This document shows positions 21,164-29,094 of a stretch of 64,000 nt of DNA, one piece after another. Within the stretch, counting starts at the first letter, position 1. Every line of letters begins with the position of its first letter. The position numbers and the translations under genes were made by a program. The stretch is from a virus. The stretch is from IMG/VR virus record IMGVR_UViG_3300045243_000070, positions 1-64,000 of that record; one strand, 5' to 3'. Under the pieces are notes generated by a model, which was not told the origin of the DNA, made no database searches, and was given only the letters and a program-made list of their open reading frames with translations.

Positions 21164-21381
21164 ACGCCATTTACAGCACTCATGTTTATTGTCACCGATC
21201 TTATACTATAAAGAATTTCTACCTCACCTTTGTCGTTATAAAAGACGTCATTAATTTTAAAATAACTTATTCTGTCTTGTTTCCTAAGGTTGTATAGGTA
21301 ATTTTCATATATAGCCCAGTGATAATCGAGTTCGGAATATAATTCGGCGTTCAAGGTGTTCCTTTTCCACAATTCCAGCAT
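21157..21381 (-). CDS. Hypothetical protein, 74 aa
   Basis: MLELWKRNTLNAELYSELDY, then a helix and VFYNDKGEVEILYSIRSVTI. Overlaps the zinc-ribbon gene 21351-21512 by 31 bp in another frame. End of the 21-46 kb minus-strand run. Confidence 0.55.
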   Translation of the reverse strand: MLELWKRNTLNAELYSELDYHWAIYENYLYNLRKQDRISYFKINDVFYNDKGEVEILYSIRSVTINMSAVNGVY

Positions 21382-21512
21382 TTCTTATGTTTACCCTTAT
21401 TTTTATAGTGACAGCCCCAGCACATCCAACCCGCACCCAAGAATATCTTGGCTAATATTCCGGCATTACGGCTTATAAGCTTTTGTTTTTTAGTGGCTTG
21501 CCTTATTCCCAC
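21351..21512 (-). CDS. Zinc-ribbon protein, 53 aa, GTG start
   Basis: TAAGTG junction with the upstream gene and AGAGGA ribosome site. A basic N-terminal helix, then CWGC ... CWNC, a C-x2-C/C-x2-C zinc ribbon in the last 25 residues. Confidence 0.6.
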   Translation of the reverse strand: MGIRQATKKQKLISRNAGILAKIFLGAGWMCWGCHYKNKGKHKKCWNCGKGTP

Positions 21513-21767
21513 TTAAGTGGTCCTCTTTTCTTGCAGGAATTTATAATATTCTGCCCTCTCAACTGCTTGTTCCGCTAAGCCCCCCAAATCAATACAGCAG
21601 GCAGCTAATTTTGAAGCTAAGGCCCACTCTTTTTTACCGGCTGTTTCCCTAAGAAAGTCCCAAGATAGCCCATAGGACGCAATTATCTTATCCTCGGGGC
21701 CGTTGGGGTATTTAAGGGCCATTAATCGCTTTTCAAGTTCGTTGTCGTCTGAAGGTTCGGCGGTCAA
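21513..21767 (-). CDS. Hypothetical protein, 84 aa, TTG start
   Basis: TTG overlaps the upstream stop (TTGA) with AAGAGGCC ahead. Helical; LASKLAACCIDLGGLAEQAV in the middle. No recognised domain. Confidence 0.6.
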   Translation of the reverse strand: MTAEPSDDNELEKRLMALKYPNGPEDKIIASYGLSWDFLRETAGKKEWALASKLAACCIDLGGLAEQAVERAEYYKFLQEKRTT

Positions 21768-21919
21768 GATGGCCTCTTTTTTTCGAATATTCCCATCCCA
21801 TCAATTCGGGCTTTTAATTCTTCGTTTGTTTCCCCAGGGAGGCGGGTAATGTCGAACACCTCAGCGCCAGGACGGTCAAATAAATACCATTCCAATAATT
21901 TCTGGTCTTCAGCGTTCAC
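21764..21919 (-). CDS. Hypothetical acidic protein, 51 aa, GTG start
   Basis: GTG at 21919 with GAAAGAGGGAATTCA upstream is preferred over an ATG at 21985 inside the previous gene. VNAEDQKLLEWYLFDRPGAE then LPGETNEELKARIDGMGIF, resembling a helix-rich adaptor. Function unknown. Confidence 0.55.
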   Translation of the reverse strand: MNAEDQKLLEWYLFDRPGAEVFDITRLPGETNEELKARIDGMGIFEKKRPS

Positions 21920-22088
21920 TGAATTCCCTCTTTCGTGGTTCCCATAAGCTCCAAAATGGGTTCGGGCAATAATAGCCGGGTCCAAGGGGAGCGTATTCCA
22001 GGTATTTCGAGTGCAGGTGGCTGGATTTAACCAGCTTGCAGACCCGGCAAGTTAAAGAGCGTTTTCTTTTAATAATTTTCGGCTTCAA
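21909..22088 (-). CDS. Zinc-knuckle protein, 59 aa, TTG start
   Basis: TTG at 22088 overlaps the upstream stop (CTCTTGA), ribosome site AAAAGAGG. LTCRVCKLVKSSHLHSKYLE and later GPGYYC resemble the C-terminal FTCALCGRLKRNHLL ... SWFC of the upstream protein, suggesting duplication. Confidence 0.55.
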   Translation of the reverse strand: MKPKIIKRKRSLTCRVCKLVKSSHLHSKYLEYAPLGPGYYCPNPFWSLWEPRKREFSER

Positions 22089-22489
22089 GAGAGCCTCTTT
22101 TCCGTGAATATTCCACCCGTCAGGCTGTCTTCCTGAATTGTTCCCCGGCAAAACCAGGAAACTCCATTTTTATTAAGTGGATTTCCAATTAATAAATGAT
22201 TTCTTTTTAATCTCCCGCAAAGGGCGCAGGTAAAATCCCTGGTTAAGCTCTCATTCAGGGCATTTAATAAATAATCTGCCTGAAATACCGATAAATGGCC
22301 CACAATAAAATTCCCAGAGTCAGCTACAACCCAGGCTGTCTTGCTCCTGCACTTGCCGGGGGCGTATTTTCTCCCGCTCTTTTTATGTCTGGCCTCACGA
22401 ACAGCCATTTCAGCTGGCGTAAGGGGAATAAAATGCTCGTCACTCCGGTATTTCCTGAACGGAGGCTTGAATAATGGGTTAAATGGCAC
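22085..22489 (-). CDS. Zinc-binding hypothetical protein, 134 aa, GTG start
   Basis: GT/GC-rich N-terminus with basic KSGRKYAPGKCRSKT; C-terminal CALC ... C site as above. GTG start after AAGGGAATTGA. Function unknown. Confidence 0.65.
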   Translation of the reverse strand: MPFNPLFKPPFRKYRSDEHFIPLTPAEMAVREARHKKSGRKYAPGKCRSKTAWVVADSGNFIVGHLSVFQADYLLNALNESLTRDFTCALCGRLKRNHLLIGNPLNKNGVSWFCRGTIQEDSLTGGIFTEKRLS

Positions 22490-22940
22490 TCAATTCCCTT
22501 TTATTTATTTTTTGGAGCTGGGCTTTCAAGGTGGCCTCAAAATATGCCTTGGTTATTCCCACCCATTCTTTTTCGCTGCCCTCAGACCTATTTAATTGGT
22601 CTATCCCAAAAGAGGAATTGAAGGTGATGCTGAAATAATCCTGGGCCGGGGTTATGTCACCTTCCTGTTTTTGGAATATGGTGCATTCCAAGACGCCTTC
22701 ACATCTGGCCCCGGTGATGTGGACCCAGCGCCTGCCCTGGGAGTCCCGATAATACTTCCCAAGGTAGCTTTTTTCGAGAACCTTCTTGGCCTGGACATCG
22801 GCAATATTGCAGAACTTGTACATTTCACTGTAAAGCTTCTGGTTGGACTTGTAGTCCTTCAGGTATTTCTTCCGAATAGCCTTATATTTCGTGGCATCTT
22901 CCGGTGATAGGTATTTTAAAGGCACTTTGTCAATTTGCAT
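22479..22940 (-). CDS. Hypothetical protein, 153 aa
   Basis: ATG at 22940 (MQIDKVPLKYLSPEDATKYK) with GAAAGGAAAGCA; the longer frame lies inside the upstream gene. Tyr/Lys-rich helix, then a beta-rich segment (RRWVHITGARCEGVLECTIF). No recognised domain. Confidence 0.7.
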   Translation of the reverse strand: MQIDKVPLKYLSPEDATKYKAIRKKYLKDYKSNQKLYSEMYKFCNIADVQAKKVLEKSYLGKYYRDSQGRRWVHITGARCEGVLECTIFQKQEGDITPAQDYFSITFNSSFGIDQLNRSEGSEKEWVGITKAYFEATLKAQLQKINKRELSAI

Positions 22941-23418
22941 TGCTTTCCTTCTTTCTGCCCATTTCGTTTTTAAGCCCGATCTCTGTACGGTAGAAGCTAC
23001 GAGCCATTTGACCCACAATCGCCCACGTAGGACGAACCTTGTCCCTAAATTCGGCCTGTAGGGTACGTTCTGTCCACAGTCCAATAGGCCCTTGAGTCAC
23101 TTCGATCAATCCACACAGGTGTGGTATCTCCTCAGGCTTAATAATGCCTTTTGGGGCCACAAACCAGAACTGGTTACTTATTGCCATCGCCATGCGCCTC
23201 TTAAGTGGCTTTTTCAGCTCTGAAAGCCAGTCCGCTCTGGACACCTTCACCTCGTAAGAGTGGGCAATCAGGCCATCAGCTGTAGAACAACTCAAAGCCC
23301 ACAGGTCAATCTTTCTACCCTCACCCTTATACCCTACACTTCTCATTTCAGTAACGCAAGCCCAGTGAGATGCTGGGTGAAGTGATTTCAAAGCTCTGAT
23401 TATTTCTTGAGAAGTCAC
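22930..23418 (-). CDS. PD-(D/E)XK nuclease-like protein, 162 aa
   Basis: GTG start. KIDLWALSCS ... AHSYEVKVSRADWLSELKKP shows the D ... E-x-K core; FWFVAPKGII follows, as in MmcB-like/phage nuclease-fold proteins. Probably metal-dependent DNA cleavage in repair or recombination; inferred from the fold motif. Confidence 0.7.
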   Translation of the reverse strand: MTSQEIIRALKSLHPASHWACVTEMRSVGYKGEGRKIDLWALSCSTADGLIAHSYEVKVSRADWLSELKKPLKRRMAMAISNQFWFVAPKGIIKPEEIPHLCGLIEVTQGPIGLWTERTLQAEFRDKVRPTWAIVGQMARSFYRTEIGLKNEMGRKKESNAN

Positions 23419-23432
23419 TCTTGCTGGTTCCT

Positions 23433-23801
23433 TTAAAATCTAGCGGTTACGGATAATTTCTTCCCATCAAATTCTGGGAACAACACATCTAGTCCGAGAC
23501 ACACGGATAAAGAGCATCCGGCGCTCAGAGCGAACCTGCCGAGATTAGGTGGGCCATCTAGCCAAGTGAACATTTCAGGTAAACATCCACCAGCCACGAT
23601 TACGATTCTCATAGCGTCTGGCTTTATAGCGTTTTCGTTTAAGGTTCCATTGGATTTACCATCCCTATAAACTATGAGATAAGCTCCATAGCCTACAAGA
23701 GAAAACCCAGTGGCTGCTTTAAGACTCATTGGGATTTCATCGGCCTTTAAATAGGTAGGGGACAGAAGTAGGATTAAAGCCAGCAGAACCTTTTTAATCA
23801 T
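23433..23801 (-). CDS. Membrane or secreted protein, 122 aa
   Basis: Residues 1-20 form a signal peptide (MIKKVLLALILLLSPTYLKA). Two more hydrophobic segments follow (MRIVIVAGGCLP, FALSAGCSLSVCLGLDVLF). Gly/Cys-rich. Function unknown. Confidence 0.65.
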   Translation of the reverse strand: MIKKVLLALILLLSPTYLKADEIPMSLKAATGFSLVGYGAYLIVYRDGKSNGTLNENAIKPDAMRIVIVAGGCLPEMFTWLDGPPNLGRFALSAGCSLSVCLGLDVLFPEFDGKKLSVTARF

Positions 23802-23983
23802 TTTGATTCCTCAGTGGCCCAGATGAGATAGAACCAATCCTCATCACCCATGACAATTTTTATGTCTTTGGCGCTACACGAGATTTCATTTAACCTTGAC
23901 ACAAGGGAAGCTTGCGTCAAAAACTTTTCGGAATGCCAGACGAGGCATAGTGCCAACATGTAAATTGAGACCCATTTCTTCAT
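23798..23983 (-). CDS. Small membrane-anchored protein, 61 aa
   Basis: MKKWVSIYMLALCLVWHSEK is a short signal or anchor; the rest is soluble (IKIVMGDEDWFYLIWATEES). ATGA overlap with 23433-23801, so the two may act together. Confidence 0.6.
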   Translation of the reverse strand: MKKWVSIYMLALCLVWHSEKFLTQASLVSRLNEISCSAKDIKIVMGDEDWFYLIWATEESK

Positions 23984-24222
23984 TTTGATTTCCTCTTTCT
24001 TTTTTTATCTAAAGGTTTCCAAGCATCACTGTGAACCAATCTCGACCCTGGAAAATACAGCGGTAATTTTCCATAAGCCTTTTCGTACCTATACTGAAAA
24101 GCTTTTAGCAGAAGCCACACATCGTGTGTAACCTTTTTATTCTCAGCGAACTGAGATTGGTGATACATCGCACACATGGTTGCGAAAGCGTCACAAATAA
24201 CTTTTTGTTGGTCAATCTTCAT
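23980..24222 (-). CDS. Hypothetical basic protein, 80 aa
   Basis: ATG at 24222 with GAGAGGAACCTT, avoiding a long overlap with the upstream gene. MKIDQQKVICDAFATMCAMY; basic tail KPLDKKRKRKSK. Function unknown. Confidence 0.6.
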   Translation of the reverse strand: MKIDQQKVICDAFATMCAMYHQSQFAENKKVTHDVWLLLKAFQYRYEKAYGKLPLYFPGSRLVHSDAWKPLDKKRKRKSK

Positions 24223-24589
24223 AAGGTTCCTCTCCACACTTACTACACATCGCATACCAATCTCCAGGGCCAGCGGGAGTATCCGGTTCTTTTTTAGATA
24301 TAATCTTCCCACCACATCCTTTGACACTACATATTATAATGTTAGGGCTGATAGTATTTAACCTAACCTCAGATATTTTTTTGCCCTTGAACCCACTCTT
24401 AGCCTGTCTACAATCTTCCCCTTTATCACAAATACAGTAATTATCTTTTGATAATTTTATAAACTCAACTTTCATAAACCCATCCTCACATTTTTCACAG
24501 TCCGTTGGGTAATAGAAGTCATAGCTGTCATCGTCATCCCAATAATCTTCGCTCCGAAAATCATCGGACTCTCTATACCCATCACCCAT
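24212..24589 (-). CDS. Cys-rich protein with shared zinc module, 125 aa
   Basis: Acidic Tyr/Asp N-terminus, then module CEKCEDGFMKVEFIKLSKDN-YCIC, which recurs in the next two genes. A second ribbon (CSVKGCGG ... CSKCG) follows. First of three adjacent genes sharing the module. Confidence 0.7.
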   Translation of the reverse strand: MGDGYRESDDFRSEDYWDDDDSYDFYYPTDCEKCEDGFMKVEFIKLSKDNYCICDKGEDCRQAKSGFKGKKISEVRLNTISPNIIICSVKGCGGKIISKKEPDTPAGPGDWYAMCSKCGEEPYED

Positions 24590-24923
24590 TCAACTTCTCC
24601 TTGAGCCTGTCTCGAAGCTTATTTCCTTCCAAGCAAGTACAGTAATTATCCTTCGATTCTTTCAAAAAGTCAAGCTTTAAAATGCCCTCACTACACTTTA
24701 CGCAAATCCCCCCAAGTCTGGCAGATAATGAATCTATGATAAAGGCTGAATGGAAAGGTTCCAACATCGTTTCCATCATTCTACGTTGAATTTCATCCCT
24801 ATGTCTTGAAAACCTGTAGTATATACTTTCTTTTCCTTCCTGAGCTGCCCAGTCAATTTTTGGAAGTTCCCAATCAACAATCCTTTGATTTGCTAAGTCG
24901 GCCCAATCGCCTTTCATACTCAT
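24582..24923 (-). CDS. Cys-rich protein with shared zinc module, 113 aa
   Basis: Helical N-terminal 75 residues, then module CVKCSEGILKLDFLKESKDN-YCTC at the C-terminus. The body is unlike its neighbours, so the module has been combined with different domains. Confidence 0.7.
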   Translation of the reverse strand: MSMKGDWADLANQRIVDWELPKIDWAAQEGKESIYYRFSRHRDEIQRRMMETMLEPFHSAFIIDSLSARLGGICVKCSEGILKLDFLKESKDNYCTCLEGNKLRDRLKEKLNG

Positions 24924-25564
24924 TTAGAGCCAACTTTCTGCTGTTTTCTCAGCTTTTTACCTTCATCACATTTGCAGTAGTTGTCTTTTGATTCATTAAT
25001 ATATTCCATCTTCAATAAGCCCTCACTACACTTTGTGCAAGGGCCTGGGTCTGAGTATCTTGAACCAAACCCGTTGAAATCATCTACCGTCCCATAACTC
25101 ATAGGTCTCCCGTACATGACGCTGAGGTCATACTGCCCCCTAGCTATGTATTGGTTAAATTGGGAAGAAAATAACATTGTCGGCCCATGTGTAAACTCAT
25201 ATCGTGTTCCTGGGTGTGAGCATATTACGGAGCCTACGTGTCTAAATGATTGGACCGTACTACCACAAACATGGCAGAGAGATTGAACAATGTCCATTGA
25301 GTCTGGGTCTGTAGTTTTTTCTACTAAAAATTTTACATTTAGTGGTTTTTGGTATGGGGAGGAGAAGCCTTGCAAAAAATCAATACACTCACGCATTCCC
25401 CTCGTTGTTCCAGCTGCAGTGTAGATGAAAAAAGTAGTTGAGTTAGATAAGCCCAATAATCCGTTTGGATTATCTACAAAATGAATGTCGGTAGGATTAA
25501 ATCTGTACATCTTACAGACTTGAAAGAAGACATCCATGTTGGGACATATTAAAATTTGTGTCAT
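24920..25564 (-). CDS. Cys-rich protein with shared zinc module, 214 aa
   Basis: Residues 1-100: alternating beta/alpha segments (MTQILICPNMDVFFQVCKMY, TTFFIYTAAGTTRG). LCHVCG ... C in the middle, and the module CTKCSEGLLKMEYINESKDN-YCKC at the C-terminus. Function unknown. Confidence 0.7.
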   Translation of the reverse strand: MTQILICPNMDVFFQVCKMYRFNPTDIHFVDNPNGLLGLSNSTTFFIYTAAGTTRGMRECIDFLQGFSSPYQKPLNVKFLVEKTTDPDSMDIVQSLCHVCGSTVQSFRHVGSVICSHPGTRYEFTHGPTMLFSSQFNQYIARGQYDLSVMYGRPMSYGTVDDFNGFGSRYSDPGPCTKCSEGLLKMEYINESKDNYCKCDEGKKLRKQQKVGSK

Positions 25565-26112
25565 TGTTTAAATCCTCTAAAAGTCAGACTTATTCTTTCT
25601 CCACATAAAAAGCTTGCTTTCGGAATCCTATGAAGGTGGGTTTCTTGCATTCCCGCACCCATTAATAACAAGCTTCCAGACTCTAATTTCTGTTTTTCGA
25701 TTTTGGTTTTGTCATCGTTAGGACAAAACCATATTTCCCGCTCAGTGCCGAGGCTGATAACAGCTATAGGCTTATTGTCGTCTATTTCAGGTGAATCGTC
25801 CGCATGCCAACCTAGTTGGTCACGATTGTTCAGGTATAGATTTAAGAAGCAAATGTCAAAATGAACTCTCACGGAGTTAAAAAGCTCACCGAATATGAAA
25901 TCAATTGACGGAATTGAAATGGATGGCATGTAAGTACGTATTCCAACACCTTTACCATAAGTATATGGGAAGTTTCCAGCTCGATTGATGTAATACTCTG
26001 AACGAGGAGTGAACTCGTGTCTTTTCCATTGAAGATTAATTCTCAAATCTTCAAATAACCCAGTTGGGTCTTGTATAAATTTAGACGTGTATTTTACGGG
26101 TGCGTTTACCAT
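25561..26112 (-). CDS. AlkB-like 2OG-Fe(II) dioxygenase, 183 aa
   Basis: ATG at 26112 chosen to limit overlap with the upstream gene. FLNLYLNNRDQLGWHADDSP gives the N-x-Y ... H-x-D pair, followed by IAVISLGTEREIWF, HLHRIPKA (distal His) and RISLTFR (2OG-binding Arg). All catalytic residues of the AlkB family are present. AlkB removes alkyl groups from DNA or RNA; substrate not determinable here. Confidence 0.85.
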   Translation of the reverse strand: MVNAPVKYTSKFIQDPTGLFEDLRINLQWKRHEFTPRSEYYINRAGNFPYTYGKGVGIRTYMPSISIPSIDFIFGELFNSVRVHFDICFLNLYLNNRDQLGWHADDSPEIDDNKPIAVISLGTEREIWFCPNDDKTKIEKQKLESGSLLLMGAGMQETHLHRIPKASFLCGERISLTFRGFKQ

Positions 26113-26374
26113 TTTTCTTAACTCTTTTTCTGTTATACTTCCCAATCATTTTTCTAACCCAATTCTCTGAAACACCTTTAGGTATTTCTATCCGAATCAT
26201 TTTTTCAGTAGGTGTTATATCCACGGCGCACTTTAGAGTCAATATACCTGTCTTCTTATTCTCCACAGCTTCCGCACCTTTGACATCTACCTTAAAACCA
26301 TGTCTAAGGAACCAAGCATAGTCTTTGGAGTTTTTAGCTTTCTCATAGTCAGACTCCAGATAAGCTTTCATCAT
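26081..26374 (-). CDS. Hypothetical basic protein, 97 aa
   Basis: MMKAYLESDYEKAKNSKDYA; then beta segments (GILTLKCAVDITPTEKMIRI) and an Arg/Lys-rich C-terminus likely to bind nucleic acid. Confidence 0.6.
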   Translation of the reverse strand: MMKAYLESDYEKAKNSKDYAWFLRHGFKVDVKGAEAVENKKTGILTLKCAVDITPTEKMIRIEIPKGVSENWVRKMIGKYNRKRVKKNGKRTRKIHV

Positions 26375-26589
26375 TTTATGTTCATCTCCCTAAGTCTGGA
26401 CGCACAATTGTGGGTATCTCCAAAAGCCCAATCAAATAAACGACCTAGCCATCCGATGTCAGCGTTACACCTCTGGCAGTGGTGGCTCGGATATTTTGGT
26501 AGATCAAATCCTAGCTTTAAATAACACGGAGTGCAATACGTGTTCATTGGGGATGTTGGTCTTCCACACTTAATACATTCTTGTCTCAT
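26371..26589 (-). CDS. Double zinc-ribbon protein, 72 aa
   Basis: CIKCGRPT ... CTPC and CQRCNADI ... C, two C-x2-C pairs each with a downstream partner, in 72 residues. Confidence 0.7.
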   Translation of the reverse strand: MRQECIKCGRPTSPMNTYCTPCYLKLGFDLPKYPSHHCQRCNADIGWLGRLFDWAFGDTHNCASRLREMNIK

Positions 26590-26849
26590 ACTGCCCTCAT
26601 GTACTGTACCATCTGTGGGTCCTCTTTAGACTCAATACCAGAACCTTTACACTCATCGCATACTTCTTCTCTGTCGCAGTTCTTACCACATGCCGTATCT
26701 GTGCAGTCGGGGGCATGGACTTTAATCTTTTTCGACCCCTTACATCTGGAGCAATAAACTTGGTACGAACCCATACCCCAAGTTGCGTACATTTGGTATG
26801 TTGTAGATGACGATGCCGTACCAGATGTTGTTCCCAAAAATGTTGACAT
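26586..26849 (-). CDS. DnaJ-type zinc finger protein, 87 aa
   Basis: CSRCKGSKKI ... CDECKGSGIE matches the C-x2-C-x-G-x-G repeats of DnaJ cysteine-rich domains, with an additional Cys cluster (CTDTACGKNC) between. Likely a zinc-stabilised protein-binding module. Confidence 0.7.
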   Translation of the reverse strand: MSTFLGTTSGTASSSTTYQMYATWGMGSYQVYCSRCKGSKKIKVHAPDCTDTACGKNCDREEVCDECKGSGIESKEDPQMVQYMRAV

Positions 26850-26857
26850 ATTTTCCT

Positions 26858-27109
26858 CTAAAAAAGAAACTTTGGTTCAGTCATAACGGGGGTGTACTCC
26901 GCTTCACGGTATCTTGCAGCCCTAAGAGTGATTCTCCCGGTTGAAAGTAGTTCCTCGCAACTGTGGCAAAGTAGATGACCAAAATCAGTCATCGAAACAG
27001 CCTTATTAAAACACGCATGCCCAACCGGGGTTTCACCAATATACCTATTTTGGTCAATGAGCCCATCGCATCTGCACATTTGGTTTACTGGGAATATTTT
27101 TAGCTTCAT
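26858..27109 (-). CDS. Zinc-binding protein, 83 aa
   Basis: CRCDG ... C ... CHSCEELL: paired cysteines typical of a small treble-clef or ribbon. Overlaps the upstream gene by one base. Confidence 0.6.
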   Translation of the reverse strand: MKLKIFPVNQMCRCDGLIDQNRYIGETPVGHACFNKAVSMTDFGHLLCHSCEELLSTGRITLRAARYREAEYTPVMTEPKFLF

Positions 27110-27321
27110 TAAACCTCGATTGTTTCAAAATACTTTCTATCGTCTTCGTCCCATTCATTTCTGTAGATTACTTCTGCTTCCTCGCTTCCAGCCAAGTAAG
27201 CTCTTTTAAAACACTTATGGTGATAGTAAGCATCCCACTCAAAACTGAAAGACCACTTATCGTGATCCCCGTCTTGGTGGCAAAACCAACACCCTCCTTG
27301 GCTTGGGAAAGATTTAGCCAT
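27109..27321 (-). CDS. Zinc-binding acidic protein, 70 aa
   Basis: CWFCHQDGDHDKWSF ... YYHHKCFKRAY: C-x2-C and H/C ligands, then an acidic tail. LIM- or treble-clef-like. Confidence 0.6.
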   Translation of the reverse strand: MAKSFPSQGGCWFCHQDGDHDKWSFSFEWDAYYHHKCFKRAYLAGSEEAEVIYRNEWDEDDRKYFETIEV

Positions 27322-27323
27322 TA

Positions 27324-27500
27324 CTAAGCCTTTTTCTTGCTTGGTGGGACTAAGTAGAACACGTTATTGTGGTCCCTCATGTGAGTTTCCACAATCTCCT
27401 TAGTATCTTCCATCGTTGGTTGGGCGATACCAAAATTTTGTTTACAAACCGTGCAGCTGAGTAGTGTGTAATCTCCTTTTGGATTTACCTTATCTTCCAT
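27324..27500 (-). CDS. C2H2-like zinc finger protein, 58 aa
   Basis: SCTVCKQNF ... HMRDH gives C-x2-C-x20-H-x3-H. ATG is followed by MEDKVNPKGDYTLLSCTVCK. Basic tail PPSKKKA. Confidence 0.65.
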   Translation of the reverse strand: MEDKVNPKGDYTLLSCTVCKQNFGIAQPTMEDTKEIVETHMRDHNNVFYLVPPSKKKA

Positions 27501-27501
27501 T

Positions 27502-27807
27502 TTATACCCACTTAACTTTTATTTTAAAGCCTTTTGCCTTTTCAATCAACTTGGTCAGAGCGTTTGGCGATGGGGCTATTACTTCTTTCTCCTCATCAAA
27601 CGTAGTAGTCGGCCCACCATTCTCTTTGTACTTGGCTACCAGGAGGGTGATAGACTCCTGCATTCTTTTTTCCGTGAACCCAAGGTCACACATCTTTCTG
27701 ACAACCATCCCATAAGAGAAGCACACATCATTTGGAGAATCCAAATTTTGAAGCATAAGGTAAATAGCTTTTAGGTTGTCTATCTTTTTGAACTGCTCTT
27801 CGTTCAT
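27502..27807 (-). CDS. Hypothetical helical protein, 101 aa
   Basis: MNEEQFKKIDNLKAIYLMLQ; continuous helices and a basic C-terminus (KGFKIKVKWV). No recognised domain. Confidence 0.6.
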   Translation of the reverse strand: MNEEQFKKIDNLKAIYLMLQNLDSPNDVCFSYGMVVRKMCDLGFTEKRMQESITLLVAKYKENGGPTTTFDEEKEVIAPSPNALTKLIEKAKGFKIKVKWV

Positions 27808-28172
27808 TTGTAAACCACCTTGATTTTAAGCTTCTTTAGGAAGTTGGAAATCTTCGATGTTTTTGGTTGAGTATCTTCTTTACCATCTTCGGTTATTTTT
27901 TCATCTCCAGTAATTCCCCAAGCCTTAATAAGGTCTTTACTATTTGATATTCTTTCGGCTTCTCGTAACTTATCTCTCAGGGATTTAAATTTTTCCCAAA
28001 TAGCTTTTTTCTCAACATCTGTGAAACAATGAGACTTGGGCCACGTGTCTATGTATTTCTCACCATTGGCTATCCACAACTCCTGACCGCTTTTAATGTG
28101 TTTTATAGTATGCTCGTCTAATCTCCACTTTGACGTGTCGTTTAATTCCGACAGTATGAACTTAGCTAACAT
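27804..28172 (-). CDS. Hypothetical protein, 122 aa
   Basis: MLAKFILSELNDTSKWRLDE; Trp/Lys-rich helices; terminal KLKIKVVYK resembles the end of the neighbouring protein. Function unknown. Confidence 0.6.
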   Translation of the reverse strand: MLAKFILSELNDTSKWRLDEHTIKHIKSGQELWIANGEKYIDTWPKSHCFTDVEKKAIWEKFKSLRDKLREAERISNSKDLIKAWGITGDEKITEDGKEDTQPKTSKISNFLKKLKIKVVYK

Positions 28173-28335
28173 TTTGTCTCCTCATATACTCAGAAAATTC
28201 TTTATCGGTCATGACAACCCAGTTTAAAATTTCTAGGTGAGCCATCAACAAGAATTTTATTTGATCTGAGCTCACTGTTTTTAATTGAGCTTCGTTTCTA
28301 CGAATCATTTCCCTTATTTCAAGTTCGCTTTTCAT
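28162..28335 (-). CDS. Small helical protein, 57 aa
   Basis: MKSELEIREMIRRNEAQLKT then QIKFLLMAHLEILNWVVMTD. One long helix with a Met/Leu face, like subunits of small oligomeric regulators. Overlaps the next gene by 11 bp. Confidence 0.6.
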   Translation of the reverse strand: MKSELEIREMIRRNEAQLKTVSSDQIKFLLMAHLEILNWVVMTDKEFSEYMRRQNVS

Positions 28336-28525
28336 CTCTTGGAACCTTTACCTCGACCTTGCACTTTGCTATGCCCAAGGCTATGTCCCTTAAAGTTTCG
28401 ACAGCGTATTCCCAATTTGGGACAGCGCCTCTGTGTTCACATAAAACCATACACAGACCAGCCAGCTTTCCAGCGGTCTCCATGTTTCGTCCTTCAATCT
28501 CTTTTTTACTAATTTTAGTTTTCAT
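28319..28525 (-). CDS. Hypothetical protein, 68 aa
   Basis: MKTKISKKEIEGRNMETAGK; helical, then KCKVEVKVPRDEKRT. No recognised domain. Confidence 0.6.
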   Translation of the reverse strand: MKTKISKKEIEGRNMETAGKLAGLCMVLCEHRGAVPNWEYAVETLRDIALGIAKCKVEVKVPRDEKRT

Positions 28526-28880
28526 CTTCTTTCATTTCCACACTATATCCAACCAAGTTTTGTTTTTCATATGTGTAAACACTTTCACCAATAGTGATTA
28601 TTAGCTCCGACTCAGTGTCTACGAGTGTGTATTTCCTGAATTGAGTAGCGTCCAAGCCGGAAGCGTGAACAGTTAGGACTTTGGAGTATGTTTTCGGTGT
28701 TTCGGTAGGTGTGGGCTCAGGTGTAGCTTCTGGCTCTTGGGGTTGCGACTTTGGAAGTGCTTGCTCCTGAGAATTGCCGTCATCGTCATGATACTTGTGG
28801 TGATTCTCATTGTTGCCACATCCCTGCGACACTATTCCTATAAGCATCAGCAAACAAACGAGCATTACATTCTTTTTCAT
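28515..28880 (-). CDS. Lipoprotein, 121 aa
   Basis: ATG at 28880: signal peptide MKKNVMLVCLLMLIGIVSQG followed by Cys of the lipobox. Then His/Asp-rich and Pro/Glu-rich linkers (EPEATPEPTPTETPKT) and a small beta domain (KVLTVHASGL ... ELIITIGESVYTY). Second phage-encoded lipoprotein in the window. Confidence 0.75.
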   Translation of the reverse strand: MKKNVMLVCLLMLIGIVSQGCGNNENHHKYHDDDGNSQEQALPKSQPQEPEATPEPTPTETPKTYSKVLTVHASGLDATQFRKYTLVDTESELIITIGESVYTYEKQNLVGYSVEMKEDEN

Positions 28881-29094
28881 GAGTCTCCCTTTTATGTCCA
28901 AATCCACAAATACAGCACCTAATCATCCCTCCGGTATCGTATTTGTGGTAACTGAAACTACCTTCTTGTCCACAACCAAAACAATGATCGAAAAACAATT
29001 TTCCATACATTGGGCCACATTCAACGCAAGTTTCCCAAGGAGTAACACAATGGTAGCACTCTAGCTGTCCAAAACAATCCCTAGTAACTCTCAT
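28807..29094 (-). CDS. Cys-rich zinc protein, 95 aa
   Basis: CYHC, CVEC, CFGC, CCIC pairs spread over 75 residues: at least two zinc sites. Overlaps the lipoprotein start by 74 bp. Confidence 0.65.
   Translation of the reverse strand: MRVTRDCFGQLECYHCVTPWETCVECGPMYGKLFFDHCFGCGQEGSFSYHKYDTGGMIRCCICGFGHKRETHEKECNARLFADAYRNSVAGMWQQ

Noticed and set aside
24212-25564. CRISPR-like or tandem DNA repeats in the zinc gene cluster
   Set aside because: Similarity is at protein level in separate genes; there are no regular DNA repeats and no CRISPR array anywhere in the window.
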